Shown: piece by piece, positions 8,048 through 17,784 of the stretch
Numbering within the stretch: position 1 is the stretch's first letter
Layout of the letters: each line of letters starts with the position of its first letter
Assembly (NCBI RefSeq): GCF_900141735.1
Contig: NZ_FQYO01000003.1
Location: 124,001-188,000, forward strand
Origin: Wenxinia saemankumensis
Lineage (GTDB): Bacteria; Pseudomonadota; Alphaproteobacteria; Rhodobacterales; Rhodobacteraceae
DNA: 64,000 nt
Reading direction: 5' to 3'
Notes under the pieces: model-generated
Databases searched by the model: none
Seen by the model: only the letters and a program-made list of their open reading frames with translations
What the model was told of the DNA's origin: nothing
Made by a program: the position numbers and the translations under genes

Positions 8048-8977
8048 CTAGTAGCCGCGCCCCCGCTCCACCACGTGCAGGAGCGGCTCTCCCGCCTCGG
8101 CCCGGCGCACGTTCTCGGCGATGACGCGGGCGGCGGTCACGGCCCGTGTCTCGGAGGCGATATGCGGCGTGACCGTCACCTTCGGATGGGCCCAGTAGGG
8201 ATCGCCCGGCGGCAGCGGCTCTGTCCGGAAGGCGTCGAGCGTCGCATGTCGGACCTGTCCGCTGTCCAGCGCCGCCAGCAGCGCGGCGTCGTCGACCAGC
8301 GCGCCGCGCCCGGGATTGATCACGGCCGCGCCCGGCGCCAACCGGGCCAGCGCGGCCGCGTCGAGGACCCGCTCGGTCGCCGGCGTGGCGGGCAGCAGCA
8401 GCACCACGATCCCGGCCCCGTCCAGCGCCGCGGCGAACCCCTCGGTCCCGTGGTGGCAGCTCACGCCCGCGACCCGTTTCGGCGTGCGGCTCCACCCCGC
8501 CACGTCGAAGTTCAGCGCGGCCAGAGCCTGCCCGCAGGCCGCCCCCAGCGCGCCGAGGCCGAGGATCGCGACCTTGCGCTGCCGGGCCAGCGGCGGGGCA
8601 TCGGGGCGCCACTCGCGCCCCGGGTTGACGATATGCGCGTCCATGCCGAGGTGGTGGCGCAGCACGTGGCCGGTCACGTATTCGATCATGCCCTCGGTCA
8701 GCCCGTCATCGACCATCCGGGTCAGCGGCACGTCCGGCGGCACGTCGTCGATCACGCTCTCGATCCCCGCCCAGAGGCTGAGGACCGCCTTCACCTTCGG
8801 CGCGGATTGCAGGTCGAGCCGCGCCTTCGCGGGGGCGTAGACGACGTAATCCGCCCGCTCCGGCGGCAGGTCCGGCGCGACCCGGGCGGCCACGCCCGCC
8901 TCGTCCAGCGCGCGGGGCAGCAGTTCGGCATAGCTGTCCCACACGCGCGGGGCGGACCAGAAGAGGATCTCGGGCAC
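8048..8977 (-). CDS. ghrA: Glyoxylate/hydroxypyruvate reductase A-like D-2-hydroxyacid dehydrogenase
   Basis: The 309-residue cytosolic enzyme should reduce glyoxylate or hydroxypyruvate with NAD(P)H. Seen: the GhrA-type opening MPEILFWSAPRVWDSY, LSLWAGIESV, the nucleotide-binding AILGLGALGAACGQAL at about 178-193, a catalytic Arg in NPGRGALVDDAALL, and the catalytic His in TVTPHIASETR. This order is that of D-isomer-specific 2-hydroxyacid dehydrogenases. It lies 15 bases downstream of rodA on the same strand and is probably the last gene of the mre-mrd transcript, although its activity has no obvious link to cell shape. The symbol is by similarity of the opening and of length; cofactor preference cannot be read with confidence. 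Confidence 0.85.
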   Translation of the reverse strand: MPEILFWSAPRVWDSYAELLPRALDEAGVAARVAPDLPPERADYVVYAPAKARLDLQSAPKVKAVLSLWAGIESVIDDVPPDVPLTRMVDDGLTEGMIEYVTGHVLRHHLGMDAHIVNPGREWRPDAPPLARQRKVAILGLGALGAACGQALAALNFDVAGWSRTPKRVAGVSCHHGTEGFAAALDGAGIVVLLLPATPATERVLDAAALARLAPGAAVINPGRGALVDDAALLAALDSGQVRHATLDAFRTEPLPPGDPYWAHPKVTVTPHIASETRAVTAARVIAENVRRAEAGEPLLHVVERGRGY

Positions 8978-8992
8978 GGGGCGACCTCGGGC

Positions 8993-10132
8993 TTATCGGG
9001 GCTTGTGGACATGCGCGCTCTGCACCAGCCCGAAGGCGAGCAGCAGAACCAGCATCGCCGACCCGCCGTAGGAGACGAGCGGCAGCGGCACCCCGACCAC
9101 GGGGGCGAGGCCCATGACCATCGCCATGTTGACGCTGAAATAGAGGAACAGCGTCATCGCCACCCCGTAGGTCAGCAGCGCCGAGAACCGGTCGCGGTTG
9201 GTCATGGCCGAGATCACGCAGAACACGATGATCCCGACATAGAGCATCAGCAGGGCGAACCCCCCGACGAAGCCGAATTCCTCGGCCAGCGTCGTGAAGA
9301 TGAAGTCGGTATGCTTCTCGGGCAGGAAGTTCAGCCGGCTCTGCGTGCCTTGCATGAAGCCGCGGCCGGTCCAGCCGCCCGAGCCGAGGGCGATCTTGGC
9401 CTGGGTGATGTGGTAGCCCGCTCCGAGCGGATCGGTCGAGGGATCGAGCAGCGTGTCGATCCGGCGGTACTGGTAGTCCTTCAGCAGCTGCCAGGGCGTG
9501 CCGCGGCTCTCGAACACGGCGAAGATCGCGCCGCCGGCCCCGGCGATGGCGGTCGCCCAATAGGCCCAGTGGACCCCGGCGAGGAACATCACCGTCATGC
9601 CGCCGACGAAGAGCAGGATCGCCGTTCCGAGATCCGGCTGGATCAGCGTCAGCACGACCGGCATGGCGATGACCAGCAGCGGCAGTGCGACCCAGACCGG
9701 ATGGCTGACCCGCCGCGTCGGCAGCCAGTCGTAATAGGCGGCGAGGAACATCACGAGCGCGACCTTCATCAGCTCGGACGGCTGCAGCCGCATGAAGCCG
9801 AGGTCGATCCAGCGCTGCGCCCCCATCCGCGTCTCGCCCACCAGTTCCACCCCGACCAGCAGGGCGAGCGAGACGAGGTAGGCCAGCGGCGCGAGGTTGC
9901 GCCAGAACCAGATCGGCACCATCGCCACGACGAACATCAGCGCGAGGCCGAGCGCGAAGCGCTCGATCTGCGGCGTCATCCAGGGCTCGGCCGAGCCGCC
10001 GGCCACCGAGTAGAGCATCAGGAAGCCGAAACTGGCGACCGCTATCAGCAGCAGGATCACCGGCCAGTTCAGATAGAGGATCTTGCGCGGGCCGGTGGGG
10101 ACGTATTTCGCGTGGTAGGTGAGATAGCTCAC
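8993..10132 (-). CDS. rodA: Rod shape-determining peptidoglycan glycosyltransferase RodA
   Basis: This 379-residue SEDS-family membrane protein polymerises lipid II into glycan strands for side-wall elongation together with PBP2. Seen: about ten hydrophobic segments, GAQRWIDLGFMRLQPSELMKVALV, LTLIQPDLGTAILL, GRGFMQGTQSRLNFLPEKHTDFIFTTLAEEFGF and VGVPLPLVSYGGSAML, all SEDS hallmarks, including the conserved Asp of EKHTDF. Translation most likely starts at the GTG at 10132, whose GTGA overlaps the mrdA stop, because the frame upstream lies inside mrdA. The partner transpeptidase mrdA is immediately upstream. Confidence 0.96.
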   Translation of the reverse strand: MSYLTYHAKYVPTGPRKILYLNWPVILLLIAVASFGFLMLYSVAGGSAEPWMTPQIERFALGLALMFVVAMVPIWFWRNLAPLAYLVSLALLVGVELVGETRMGAQRWIDLGFMRLQPSELMKVALVMFLAAYYDWLPTRRVSHPVWVALPLLVIAMPVVLTLIQPDLGTAILLFVGGMTVMFLAGVHWAYWATAIAGAGGAIFAVFESRGTPWQLLKDYQYRRIDTLLDPSTDPLGAGYHITQAKIALGSGGWTGRGFMQGTQSRLNFLPEKHTDFIFTTLAEEFGFVGGFALLMLYVGIIVFCVISAMTNRDRFSALLTYGVAMTLFLYFSVNMAMVMGLAPVVGVPLPLVSYGGSAMLVLLLAFGLVQSAHVHKPR

Positions 10133-12069
10133 GCCCGCTCCCCCGTCCGCATGCCGGGCGGGACGAAGTCGCGGATCCGCGCCTGCTGCGCCTCGATCGT
10201 GCCGCGCACGTTCGACGGATAGGCCTCGAGCGGCGGCTCGCCCCCGAACATCGCCTGCAGGGTCACGTCGCGCCCGATCGGCGCGGCGGCCGAAGAGCCA
10301 CCGCCGCCATGCTCGACCACGACCGACACCGCGTAGCGCGGCGCCTCGACCGGGGCGAAGTTCACCCACAGCGCGTGGTCCCGCCGCTCCCACGGCAGGT
10401 CGGCATTGCTGATGACGCCGCGCGCCCGCTCCTCGGCGGTGATCCGGCGGACCTGGCTGGTGCCGGACTTGCCGGCCATCCGGTAGCCGTCCATCACGAT
10501 GCGGGCGCCGTAGCCGGTGCCGCGCTGGTGGTTCACCACGTCGGACATCGAGGCGCGGATGCGGCGCATGAGGTTCTCGTTCAGACCGAGGCTCTCGCCC
10601 AGTCCCGAGGGCTGCTCGACCCCGTCGATCGTGTGGATCAGCCGCGGCGTGACAATCCGGCCGGTCGCGATCCGCGCGGTCATGATCGCCAGCTGGATCG
10701 GCGAGGTGAGCACGTAGCCCTGCCCGATCGAGGCGTTGACCGTATCGCCGATCCGCCAGTCCTCGCCCCGGCTCTCGGCCTTCCAGGCGCGGTCGGGCAC
10801 GATGCCGGCGCTGACGGCCGACATCGGCACGTCGTGCCGCTCGCCCAGGCCGAACTTCCGGGCCATCGCGGCCATCGCCTCGATCCCGACGCGCTGCGCG
10901 ACGTCGTAGTAGTAGACGTCGCAGGACTGCTTGAGGCTCTCGTGCAGGTTGATGTTGCCGTGCCCGCCGCGCCGCCAGCAATGAAACCGCGTGCCGCCCA
11001 CGTCGTGATAGCCGGGGCAGTAGACCGTCTCCTCGGCGTCGATGACCCCGGCCTCGAGCGCGGCGAGCGCGGTCATCATCTTGAAGGTCGAGCCGGGCGG
11101 ATAGGCGCCCTGGACGGTCTTGGCCGAGAGGGGCCGGTAGATGTTCTCGTTGAGGCCGGTCCAGTCGGCGACGCTGATCCCCCGCACGAAGAGGTTGGGA
11201 TCGAAGGTCGGCGCCGAGGCGATGGCCCGCAGGTCGCCGTTCGCGAGGTCGATCACCACGACCGACGCGCTTTCCCCCTCGAGCCGGGCCTCGGTGTAGG
11301 ATTGCAGCGCGCTGTCGATGGTCAGCTGGATGTCGGCGCCCGGCTCGCCTTCGTGCCGGTCGAGCTCGCGCATCACGCGGCCGAGCGCGTTGACCTCGAT
11401 CCGGCGGTTGCCGGCGCTGCCGCGCAGCTGCTGCTCGAGCTTGTTCTCGACGCCGGTCTTGCCGATCTGGAACTTGGGGATCTGCAGCAGCGGATCCTGG
11501 TCGTCGATCTGCGCCAGATCGTAATCCGAGACCGGGCCGACATAGCCCACCACATGCGCCGTGTCGGACCCGCGGGGGTAGAAGCGCGACAGCCCGACTT
11601 CGGCGGTGATGCCGGGCAGGGCGGGCGCGTTGACGGTGACGCGGGAGATATCCTCCCAGCTGACGCGGTCGGCGATCGTCACCGGCACGAAGGGCGACAG
11701 GCGCATCACCTCCTCGCGCGCGCTGGCGATCGTCTCGTCGTCGATGTCGACGATCTGCTGCAGCCGGGCGAGCGTGGCGTCGACGTCGCCGGCATCCTCG
11801 CGCACCATGACGATGCGGTAGTTCTGCTCGTTCACCGCCAGCGGGACGCCGTTCACGTCGAAGATGTTTCCGCGGGCAGGGGGCAACAGGCGGATGTTGA
11901 CCCGGTTCTCCTCGGCCAGCAGGCGGTAATCCTCGGCCTGCTCGACCTGCATCGACTGCATCCGCCAGCCCAGCGCGCCGATCATGGCGAGCTGGCTGGC
12001 CCCCACGACGAGCGCACGGCGGGTGACCGTGCGGCCCGCGGCCTCGGTATGGCGTTCGGGTCTTCTCAC
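10129..12069 (-). CDS. mrdA: Penicillin-binding protein 2 (peptidoglycan D,D-transpeptidase)
   Basis: The 646-residue protein cross-links peptidoglycan in the elongasome. Seen: an amino-terminal membrane anchor near residues 18-38; the PBP dimerisation domain, with NRVNIRLLPPARGNIFD; and the transpeptidase domain with the three active-site motifs: SxxK as STFK (327-330), SxN replaced by SCD (382-384) as in PBP2 proteins, and KSGT (534-537). Length fits E. coli PBP2 (633 aa). It follows mreD by 10 bases and overlaps rodA by 4 bases, so stoichiometric synthesis with RodA is expected. It is the target of mecillinam-type beta-lactams in other bacteria. Confidence 0.97.
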   Translation of the reverse strand: MRRPERHTEAAGRTVTRRALVVGASQLAMIGALGWRMQSMQVEQAEDYRLLAEENRVNIRLLPPARGNIFDVNGVPLAVNEQNYRIVMVREDAGDVDATLARLQQIVDIDDETIASAREEVMRLSPFVPVTIADRVSWEDISRVTVNAPALPGITAEVGLSRFYPRGSDTAHVVGYVGPVSDYDLAQIDDQDPLLQIPKFQIGKTGVENKLEQQLRGSAGNRRIEVNALGRVMRELDRHEGEPGADIQLTIDSALQSYTEARLEGESASVVVIDLANGDLRAIASAPTFDPNLFVRGISVADWTGLNENIYRPLSAKTVQGAYPPGSTFKMMTALAALEAGVIDAEETVYCPGYHDVGGTRFHCWRRGGHGNINLHESLKQSCDVYYYDVAQRVGIEAMAAMARKFGLGERHDVPMSAVSAGIVPDRAWKAESRGEDWRIGDTVNASIGQGYVLTSPIQLAIMTARIATGRIVTPRLIHTIDGVEQPSGLGESLGLNENLMRRIRASMSDVVNHQRGTGYGARIVMDGYRMAGKSGTSQVRRITAEERARGVISNADLPWERRDHALWVNFAPVEAPRYAVSVVVEHGGGGSSAAAPIGRDVTLQAMFGGEPPLEAYPSNVRGTIEAQQARIRDFVPPGMRTGERA

Positions 12070-12079
12070 AGGCGCCCCC

Positions 12080-12622
12080 TCACAACCGGTGTCCCAGCGC
12101 GTCGACCTCTCCCGGGGCGCGCCGTGCCACCCCGAAGAGCATGTAGGCGAGGCCGGTGACCAGCGGGTAGCACAGGATCGTGAGCGCCATCTCGACCATC
12201 GTCGGCGCCATCGGCGCCTGCGGCAGCATCGCCGCCGCCAGGACCAGCCGCTGACCGAAGGCGATGCCGATCACCACCAGCGCGACGCTGCCCCATTCCA
12301 GCGCGAAGGGCATGGTCCGCAGCTGGCCGTGCCGCCGGCGCAGGAACTCGGTCCCCATCACGACCGCGGCGGCCATCAGCCCCGGCGGCCGCTGGAACAA
12401 CAGGTCAGCCAGCAGGAAGACGGCCGCCACCATCGACACGGGCAGGTAGTCCGGCCGCCGCACCGCCCAGACCAGGGTCACCGCGAGCAGCAGGTTCGGC
12501 CCGGCCCAGCCCACCGGCACCAGCTGCAGCGGCAGCAGCCGCAGGAAGATCAGCACCAGGGCGAGCGCGGCAAAGGCCGTGCGGCCGATCCAGCGGCGGG
12601 GATGGGCGGGACCGTCAGCCAT
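12080..12622 (-). CDS. mreD: Rod shape-determining membrane protein MreD
   Basis: The 180-residue, strongly hydrophobic protein has five to six predicted membrane segments, an early PNLLLAVTLVWAVRRPDYLPV block and the YMLFGVARRAPGEVDALGHRL tail, whose DALGHRL ending is usual in alphaproteobacterial MreD. It forms part of the elongasome scaffold with MreC. Its start lies inside the end of mreC (8-base overlap) and its stop is 10 bases before mrdA. Family identity relies on context as well as sequence, since MreD is poorly conserved. Confidence 0.92.
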   Translation of the reverse strand: MADGPAHPRRWIGRTAFAALALVLIFLRLLPLQLVPVGWAGPNLLLAVTLVWAVRRPDYLPVSMVAAVFLLADLLFQRPPGLMAAAVVMGTEFLRRRHGQLRTMPFALEWGSVALVVIGIAFGQRLVLAAAMLPQAPMAPTMVEMALTILCYPLVTGLAYMLFGVARRAPGEVDALGHRL

Positions 12623-13574
12623 CGCTGCGCCCCGCGATCTCGTCCGGTGGGTCGCCCGCGCTCGTCGCCTCCTCCTCGTCGCCCTCCGCCGCGGCCGGCG
12701 CCTCCTCCGCCGGCATCGGGCCGGGCAGGACCAGCGCGCCGGGATCCTCGATCCGCTCGCGCGGCTGGCTGCGCAGGACCCGCAGGAATTCGAGCCGCCC
12801 GTAATCGGCGGCGAGCCGCACCCGCTGGCGCCCGTCGGTGCCGAGCGCGACCTGCCCGACCAGCAGGTCGGCCGGGAAGACGCCGCCGTCGCCGGTGCTG
12901 ACGACCCGGTCGCCGGGCCGGATCTGCGCCGGGTCCTCGACGAAGTCGAGCACCGGGTAGATCGAGTTGTCGCCGGCGAGGATCGCGTGCTGGCCCGAGG
13001 GCTGGATGATGACCGGGATCCGGCTCGACGTGTCGGTCAGCAGGATCACCCGGCTCGTCGTCTCGCCCACGCCCGAGATCCGTCCGACGAGCCCGATCCC
13101 GTCCATCGCCGGCCAGCCGTCGGTCACGCCGTCGCGCCCGCCGACGTTCAGCAGCACCGATTGCCGGAAGGGCGAGCCGCTGTCGGCCATCACGACGCCG
13201 GTGATATAGGTCAGCTGCGGGTCCAGCCGCACGTTGTTGAGGTCGAGCAGGCGGGCGTTCTCCTGCTCCAGCTGCAGCGCCGCCTCGCGCCAGGCGCGCA
13301 TCTGCTGCAGCTCGCGCCGCAGCTGCTGGTTCTGTTCGTGGATGCGCTGGTAGGACCGGAAATCCCCGACCAGATGGACCAGTCCCGTGACCGGCGTCAT
13401 CGCCCAGTCCATCGACGGCACGATCCGGTCGATCGCTGCGGCGCGGAACCGCTCCACCCGCGGGCTGTCGATCCGCCAGACGACGAAGATCGCGGCGAGC
13501 ACGAGGACGAGGACGCCGACCAGCAGACGCCGGATCGGGCGGACATAGTCTTCCTGTCCCCTGTCCTGTGCCAT
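12615..13574 (-). CDS. mreC: Rod shape-determining protein MreC
   Basis: The 319-residue bitopic protein has a short cytoplasmic head, one membrane helix (about 17-38), a coiled coil (about 75-115, YQRIHEQNQQLRRELQQM) and the periplasmic beta-barrel core (AILAGDNSIYPVLDF, PGDRVVSTGDGGVFPADLLVG). MreC activates PBP2 and connects it to MreB filaments. The tail after about residue 285 is acidic and Ala/Glu-rich and probably disordered. It follows mreB by 55 bases and overlaps mreD by 8 bases. Another ATG in this region (13600, another frame) does not extend this product. Confidence 0.95.
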   Translation of the reverse strand: MAQDRGQEDYVRPIRRLLVGVLVLVLAAIFVVWRIDSPRVERFRAAAIDRIVPSMDWAMTPVTGLVHLVGDFRSYQRIHEQNQQLRRELQQMRAWREAALQLEQENARLLDLNNVRLDPQLTYITGVVMADSGSPFRQSVLLNVGGRDGVTDGWPAMDGIGLVGRISGVGETTSRVILLTDTSSRIPVIIQPSGQHAILAGDNSIYPVLDFVEDPAQIRPGDRVVSTGDGGVFPADLLVGQVALGTDGRQRVRLAADYGRLEFLRVLRSQPRERIEDPGALVLPGPMPAEEAPAAAEGDEEEATSAGDPPDEIAGRSDG

Positions 13575-13629
13575 CGGTCCGCGAATCCCCTGCGCGACAC
13601 CCCGGTCCCCGCCGAGCGGCGGGACGCCC

Positions 13630-14940
<1,311 letters not shown>

Positions 14941-16074
14941 TCAGGACAGGCCCGACAGCGTGAAGGTCGCGCCCTCCCCCGGCAGGCCGTGGGCGGTCAG
15001 GGTCCAGCCGTGCCGCTCCGCGACGGCGCGGCAGACGGCGAGGCCGAATCCCGTGCCGCCCGCGCCGCTGCCCCTGTGAAGCCGGACGAAGGGATCGAAG
15101 ATGTGCTCCGCCTCTTCGGGCGGGAAGCCGCGACCGTTATCCGCGACCGTCAGGATTCCGCCGGTCCGGGCGAGGGTCACGCATGGCGCGCGGTCCGGGT
15201 GGCGGTACTTGACGGCGTTGCCGACGAGGTTCGAGAGCAGGACCCGCACCAGACCGCCCGCCCCCGTCACGTATCCGAGCGGCGAGGGAATCGTCAGGGC
15301 GCCGCCCTGCTGCCGCAATTCCTCGCCGAAATCGAGGTGGAGCTGCCCGGCAAGGGCGTCGAGATCGACCGGCTCCATCTCGATCTCCTGCCAGCCGAGC
15401 CGGGCATAGGTCAGCAGGTCGTCGACCAGGCCGGCCAGTCCGATCGCGCAGTCGCGGGCCTGGCCGACCAGGTCCGTCGCTTCCGGGGCGAGGGCGTGCC
15501 CGTGATCCTCCTGCAGGAAATCGAGGAGATGGCGGATGTTCCGCAGCGGCTGCCGCAGATCGTGCGCCGCCATGGCCGAGAAACCCTCGAGCGCGCGGTT
15601 GCGGGCCTCGGCCGCGCGCCGCGCCTCGCGGTCGAGATGCGCGGACCGGGACAGGGCCTCCTGCTCCAGACGCAGCCTGCGCAACGTGGTCTGCATGCCG
15701 GAGCTGTCGCTCAGCGCGACGACGTATTCGCCGGCGCCGGGATCGTAGGCGACCTGTGCCCCGACCGGCGGCCGGCCCGGCGCGAGGCGGAGGCCGAGCT
15801 GCCCGCCCGTCGCGGCGGCGGCCATATCCACCGCGAGGCCCGGGCGCGGCCCGGCGAGCAGGTCGCCGAGCGCCGCGCCGGAAGGGGGCGACCGCCCGGT
15901 CTGCCGGACGAGAAGCCGTTCTGCCGCCCTGTTGAGATGGCGCAGGCACAGGTCCCGCCCGAGCCGAAGGAGCGGGACGGGAACGAGGTCCAGCATCTCG
16001 TCCCGTCCGTTCCCGCCTCCTGCCTCGGGCCGGTCCCTCGATTGCGCGGGGCGCAGGTCAGCCGAAATATTCAC
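14941..16074 (-). CDS. Sensor histidine kinase
   Basis: The 377-residue soluble kinase has no transmembrane segment. Seen: a PAS-like region (about 27-125), a short coiled linker (about 128-165), the phosphoacceptor H box AAHDLRQPLRNI with His171, the N box LLSNLVGNAVKYRH with Asn286, G1 VADNGRGF, F box FDPFVRLH and G2 GTGFGLAVCR. The Q-P after the His fits HisKA kinases of the phytochrome/cyanobacterial type. It begins 17 bases inside the end of the output-domain gene at 16058 and is probably co-translated with it. There is no response regulator in the window, so the downstream partner is unknown. A second start at codon 27 (MLDLVPV) is possible. Confidence 0.88.
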   Translation of the reverse strand: MNISADLRPAQSRDRPEAGGGNGRDEMLDLVPVPLLRLGRDLCLRHLNRAAERLLVRQTGRSPPSGAALGDLLAGPRPGLAVDMAAAATGGQLGLRLAPGRPPVGAQVAYDPGAGEYVVALSDSSGMQTTLRRLRLEQEALSRSAHLDREARRAAEARNRALEGFSAMAAHDLRQPLRNIRHLLDFLQEDHGHALAPEATDLVGQARDCAIGLAGLVDDLLTYARLGWQEIEMEPVDLDALAGQLHLDFGEELRQQGGALTIPSPLGYVTGAGGLVRVLLSNLVGNAVKYRHPDRAPCVTLARTGGILTVADNGRGFPPEEAEHIFDPFVRLHRGSGAGGTGFGLAVCRAVAERHGWTLTAHGLPGEGATFTLSGLS

Positions 16075-16561
16075 GTCCCCGTCCCGCCTGTCCGGGGACC
16101 AGGTCGATCACCACCCGGCAGGCCCCGGCCCCGCGCAGGATCGTCTCCTGCAGGTCGACCCGCGCATAGCCGAGATTGTCGGCCGCGATCCGACCGAAGA
16201 CGTTGGAGGTCATCATGCACAGCGCTTCCGAGCCACGATGGAAGGGACAGCGATCGTTGGTCAGGACGATCGCTGTCTCGTCGATGTCGACGACGCGGAA
16301 CCCGGCCCCGATCCGCCGCTTGAGGTCGACGAGGGCCCCCGCGACCGCGTCCGGGTCGAGGCGCGGCGTGCCGGCCGCGTCGCGATACTCCGCATCGAAG
16401 GCGCGGCCGGTCCGGGCGCCGACCAGCGCGATCAGCCCCTCCGCCTCCTCGATGCCCAGGTTCTCCTCCAGCACCGTGGCGAGGTCGGTGATCAGGTCGT
16501 GTAGGAAGCCGGTGCGGTCGTCGTCGCCGGTGGCGGCGCGCGGGTCAGGCTGGTCGAGCAT
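16058..16561 (-). CDS. Methanogen-output-domain-1-type sensor/adaptor protein
   Basis: The 167-residue soluble protein shows the block CPFHRGSEALCMMTSNVFGRIAADNLGYARVDLQETI followed by GAGACRVVIDL, which I recognise as the carboxy-terminal half of the MetOD1 (methanogen output domain 1) family. Cys105, His108, Cys115 and Cys148 are candidates for binding a metal or small ligand, as in the related V4R fold. It is likely a ligand-sensing or signal-relaying domain; no catalytic activity is known. RBS GAGGGAG precedes the ATG. It is the promoter-proximal gene of a two-gene unit with the histidine kinase, suggesting that it supplies the input or modulates the kinase (inference). Confidence 0.75.
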   Translation of the reverse strand: MLDQPDPRAATGDDDRTGFLHDLITDLATVLEENLGIEEAEGLIALVGARTGRAFDAEYRDAAGTPRLDPDAVAGALVDLKRRIGAGFRVVDIDETAIVLTNDRCPFHRGSEALCMMTSNVFGRIAADNLGYARVDLQETILRGAGACRVVIDLVPGQAGRGREYFG

Positions 16562-16758
16562 GTGCGACTCCCTCGATGCGACCGGCCCAGAATCGGCCCC
16601 AACGGTTGAGATCCGGTAAACACACGCGTCCGGCCGCCGAGGGGGAGAGCGGCTTCACTGCAACGCCGCCGCCCCCCTCGCGCGATCCACCGGGTGGAGC
16701 GCCGTGGGGGCGGATGCTAGGCTCACGCCCGGTAGGGGTACCCAGTCGGGCAGTCGGT

Positions 16759-17784
16759 ATGACAGTGACGCAGGCATCGGCCCCCATCGTGCGCCACGCC
16801 CCGATCGACGTGGCCCGGCTCTGCCTCGCGCTGGTCGTCGTGCTCGGTCACGGACGTTTCCTCGAGGACATCGATCCGGCGCTCTTCTACGGCCTCGTCA
16901 CCACCCTGGGACGCCTCGTCGTCCCGTTCTTCCTGATGGTCTCGGGATACTTCTTCCTCGCCGGGACGCGGAACGGGATCGGGGCCTGGTTCGCCAACGT
17001 CGCGAAGCTCTACCTCTTCTGGTCCGCGATCTACCTGCCGCTGGTCTTCCTCATAGAGGAGATGTCGGTGCCCAAGCTCGGGTTCTACCTGATCTTCGGC
17101 TTCGCGCATCTGTGGTACCTGCCGGCGCTGGCCGGGGGCGGCCTGGTGCTGTGGCTCGTGCGCGCCTGGCCGCCCGGCCGGATCCTGCGCCTCGCCCTCG
17201 GCCTCTACCTCGCGGGGGCCGCGGCGCAGTTCGCCCTGAACCACATCGTCGGCACCGAATCCCTGCCGCATCGCAATGCCTGGACGGTGGTGCCGCGCAA
17301 CTTCCTGTTCATGGGATTCCCCTTCCTCGCGGCCGGCTACGTCGCCGCGCGCGAGGGCTGGGCCGGGCGGGCCGACGGCCGCTGGGTGGCGGCGGCGATC
17401 CTGGCGCTGCTGCCCCTCTTCGGGCTGGAGCAATGGGCCAACTGGCGGGCGCTGGGCCTGTCCGGCATCACCGACATCTGGCTCTGCGTTGCGCCGCTCG
17501 CCCCGCTCGTCTTCATCGCGGTGCTGAAGCTGCCGCTGGCCCGCGCGCCGCGCCGCCTGCCCGGGATCGCCGCGGCGATCTACTTCGTCCACCCGATCTT
17601 CGTCTTCGGCCTGTGGGAGGTCACCGCGCTGGGCGGAACCGCGGTGGCGCTGATCTCGGTCGCGCTGTCGCTGGTCTCGGCGCTACTGCTGGTGCAGGCC
17701 AACCGCATCGTCGGGCTCGTGCGTCGTCCGGGCCGGCGCGAGGGCCGGCCCGGGAACGGCGGCTCTCAGCCCGCGTCCTTGTAG
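16759..17784 (+). CDS. Acyltransferase family 3 membrane protein
   Basis: The 341-residue polytopic protein (about ten hydrophobic segments) shows an amino-terminal RLCLALVVVLGHGRFL segment, VVPFFLMVSGYFF and FAHLWYLPALAGGGLVLWLV, the pattern of acyltransferase-3 enzymes, which transfer acetyl or other acyl groups to sugars or lipids on the outer side of the inner membrane. The conserved His (LGH) and the FLMVSGYF motif support the call. Its substrate cannot be read; a surface polysaccharide is plausible given the capsule genes in the window. I choose the ATG at 16759 because the homology starts right after it. The last 19 bases overlap the end of leuA, which is convergent. Confidence 0.82.
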   Translation: MTVTQASAPIVRHAPIDVARLCLALVVVLGHGRFLEDIDPALFYGLVTTLGRLVVPFFLMVSGYFFLAGTRNGIGAWFANVAKLYLFWSAIYLPLVFLIEEMSVPKLGFYLIFGFAHLWYLPALAGGGLVLWLVRAWPPGRILRLALGLYLAGAAAQFALNHIVGTESLPHRNAWTVVPRNFLFMGFPFLAAGYVAAREGWAGRADGRWVAAAILALLPLFGLEQWANWRALGLSGITDIWLCVAPLAPLVFIAVLKLPLARAPRRLPGIAAAIYFVHPIFVFGLWEVTALGGTAVALISVALSLVSALLLVQANRIVGLVRRPGRREGRPGNGGSQPASL

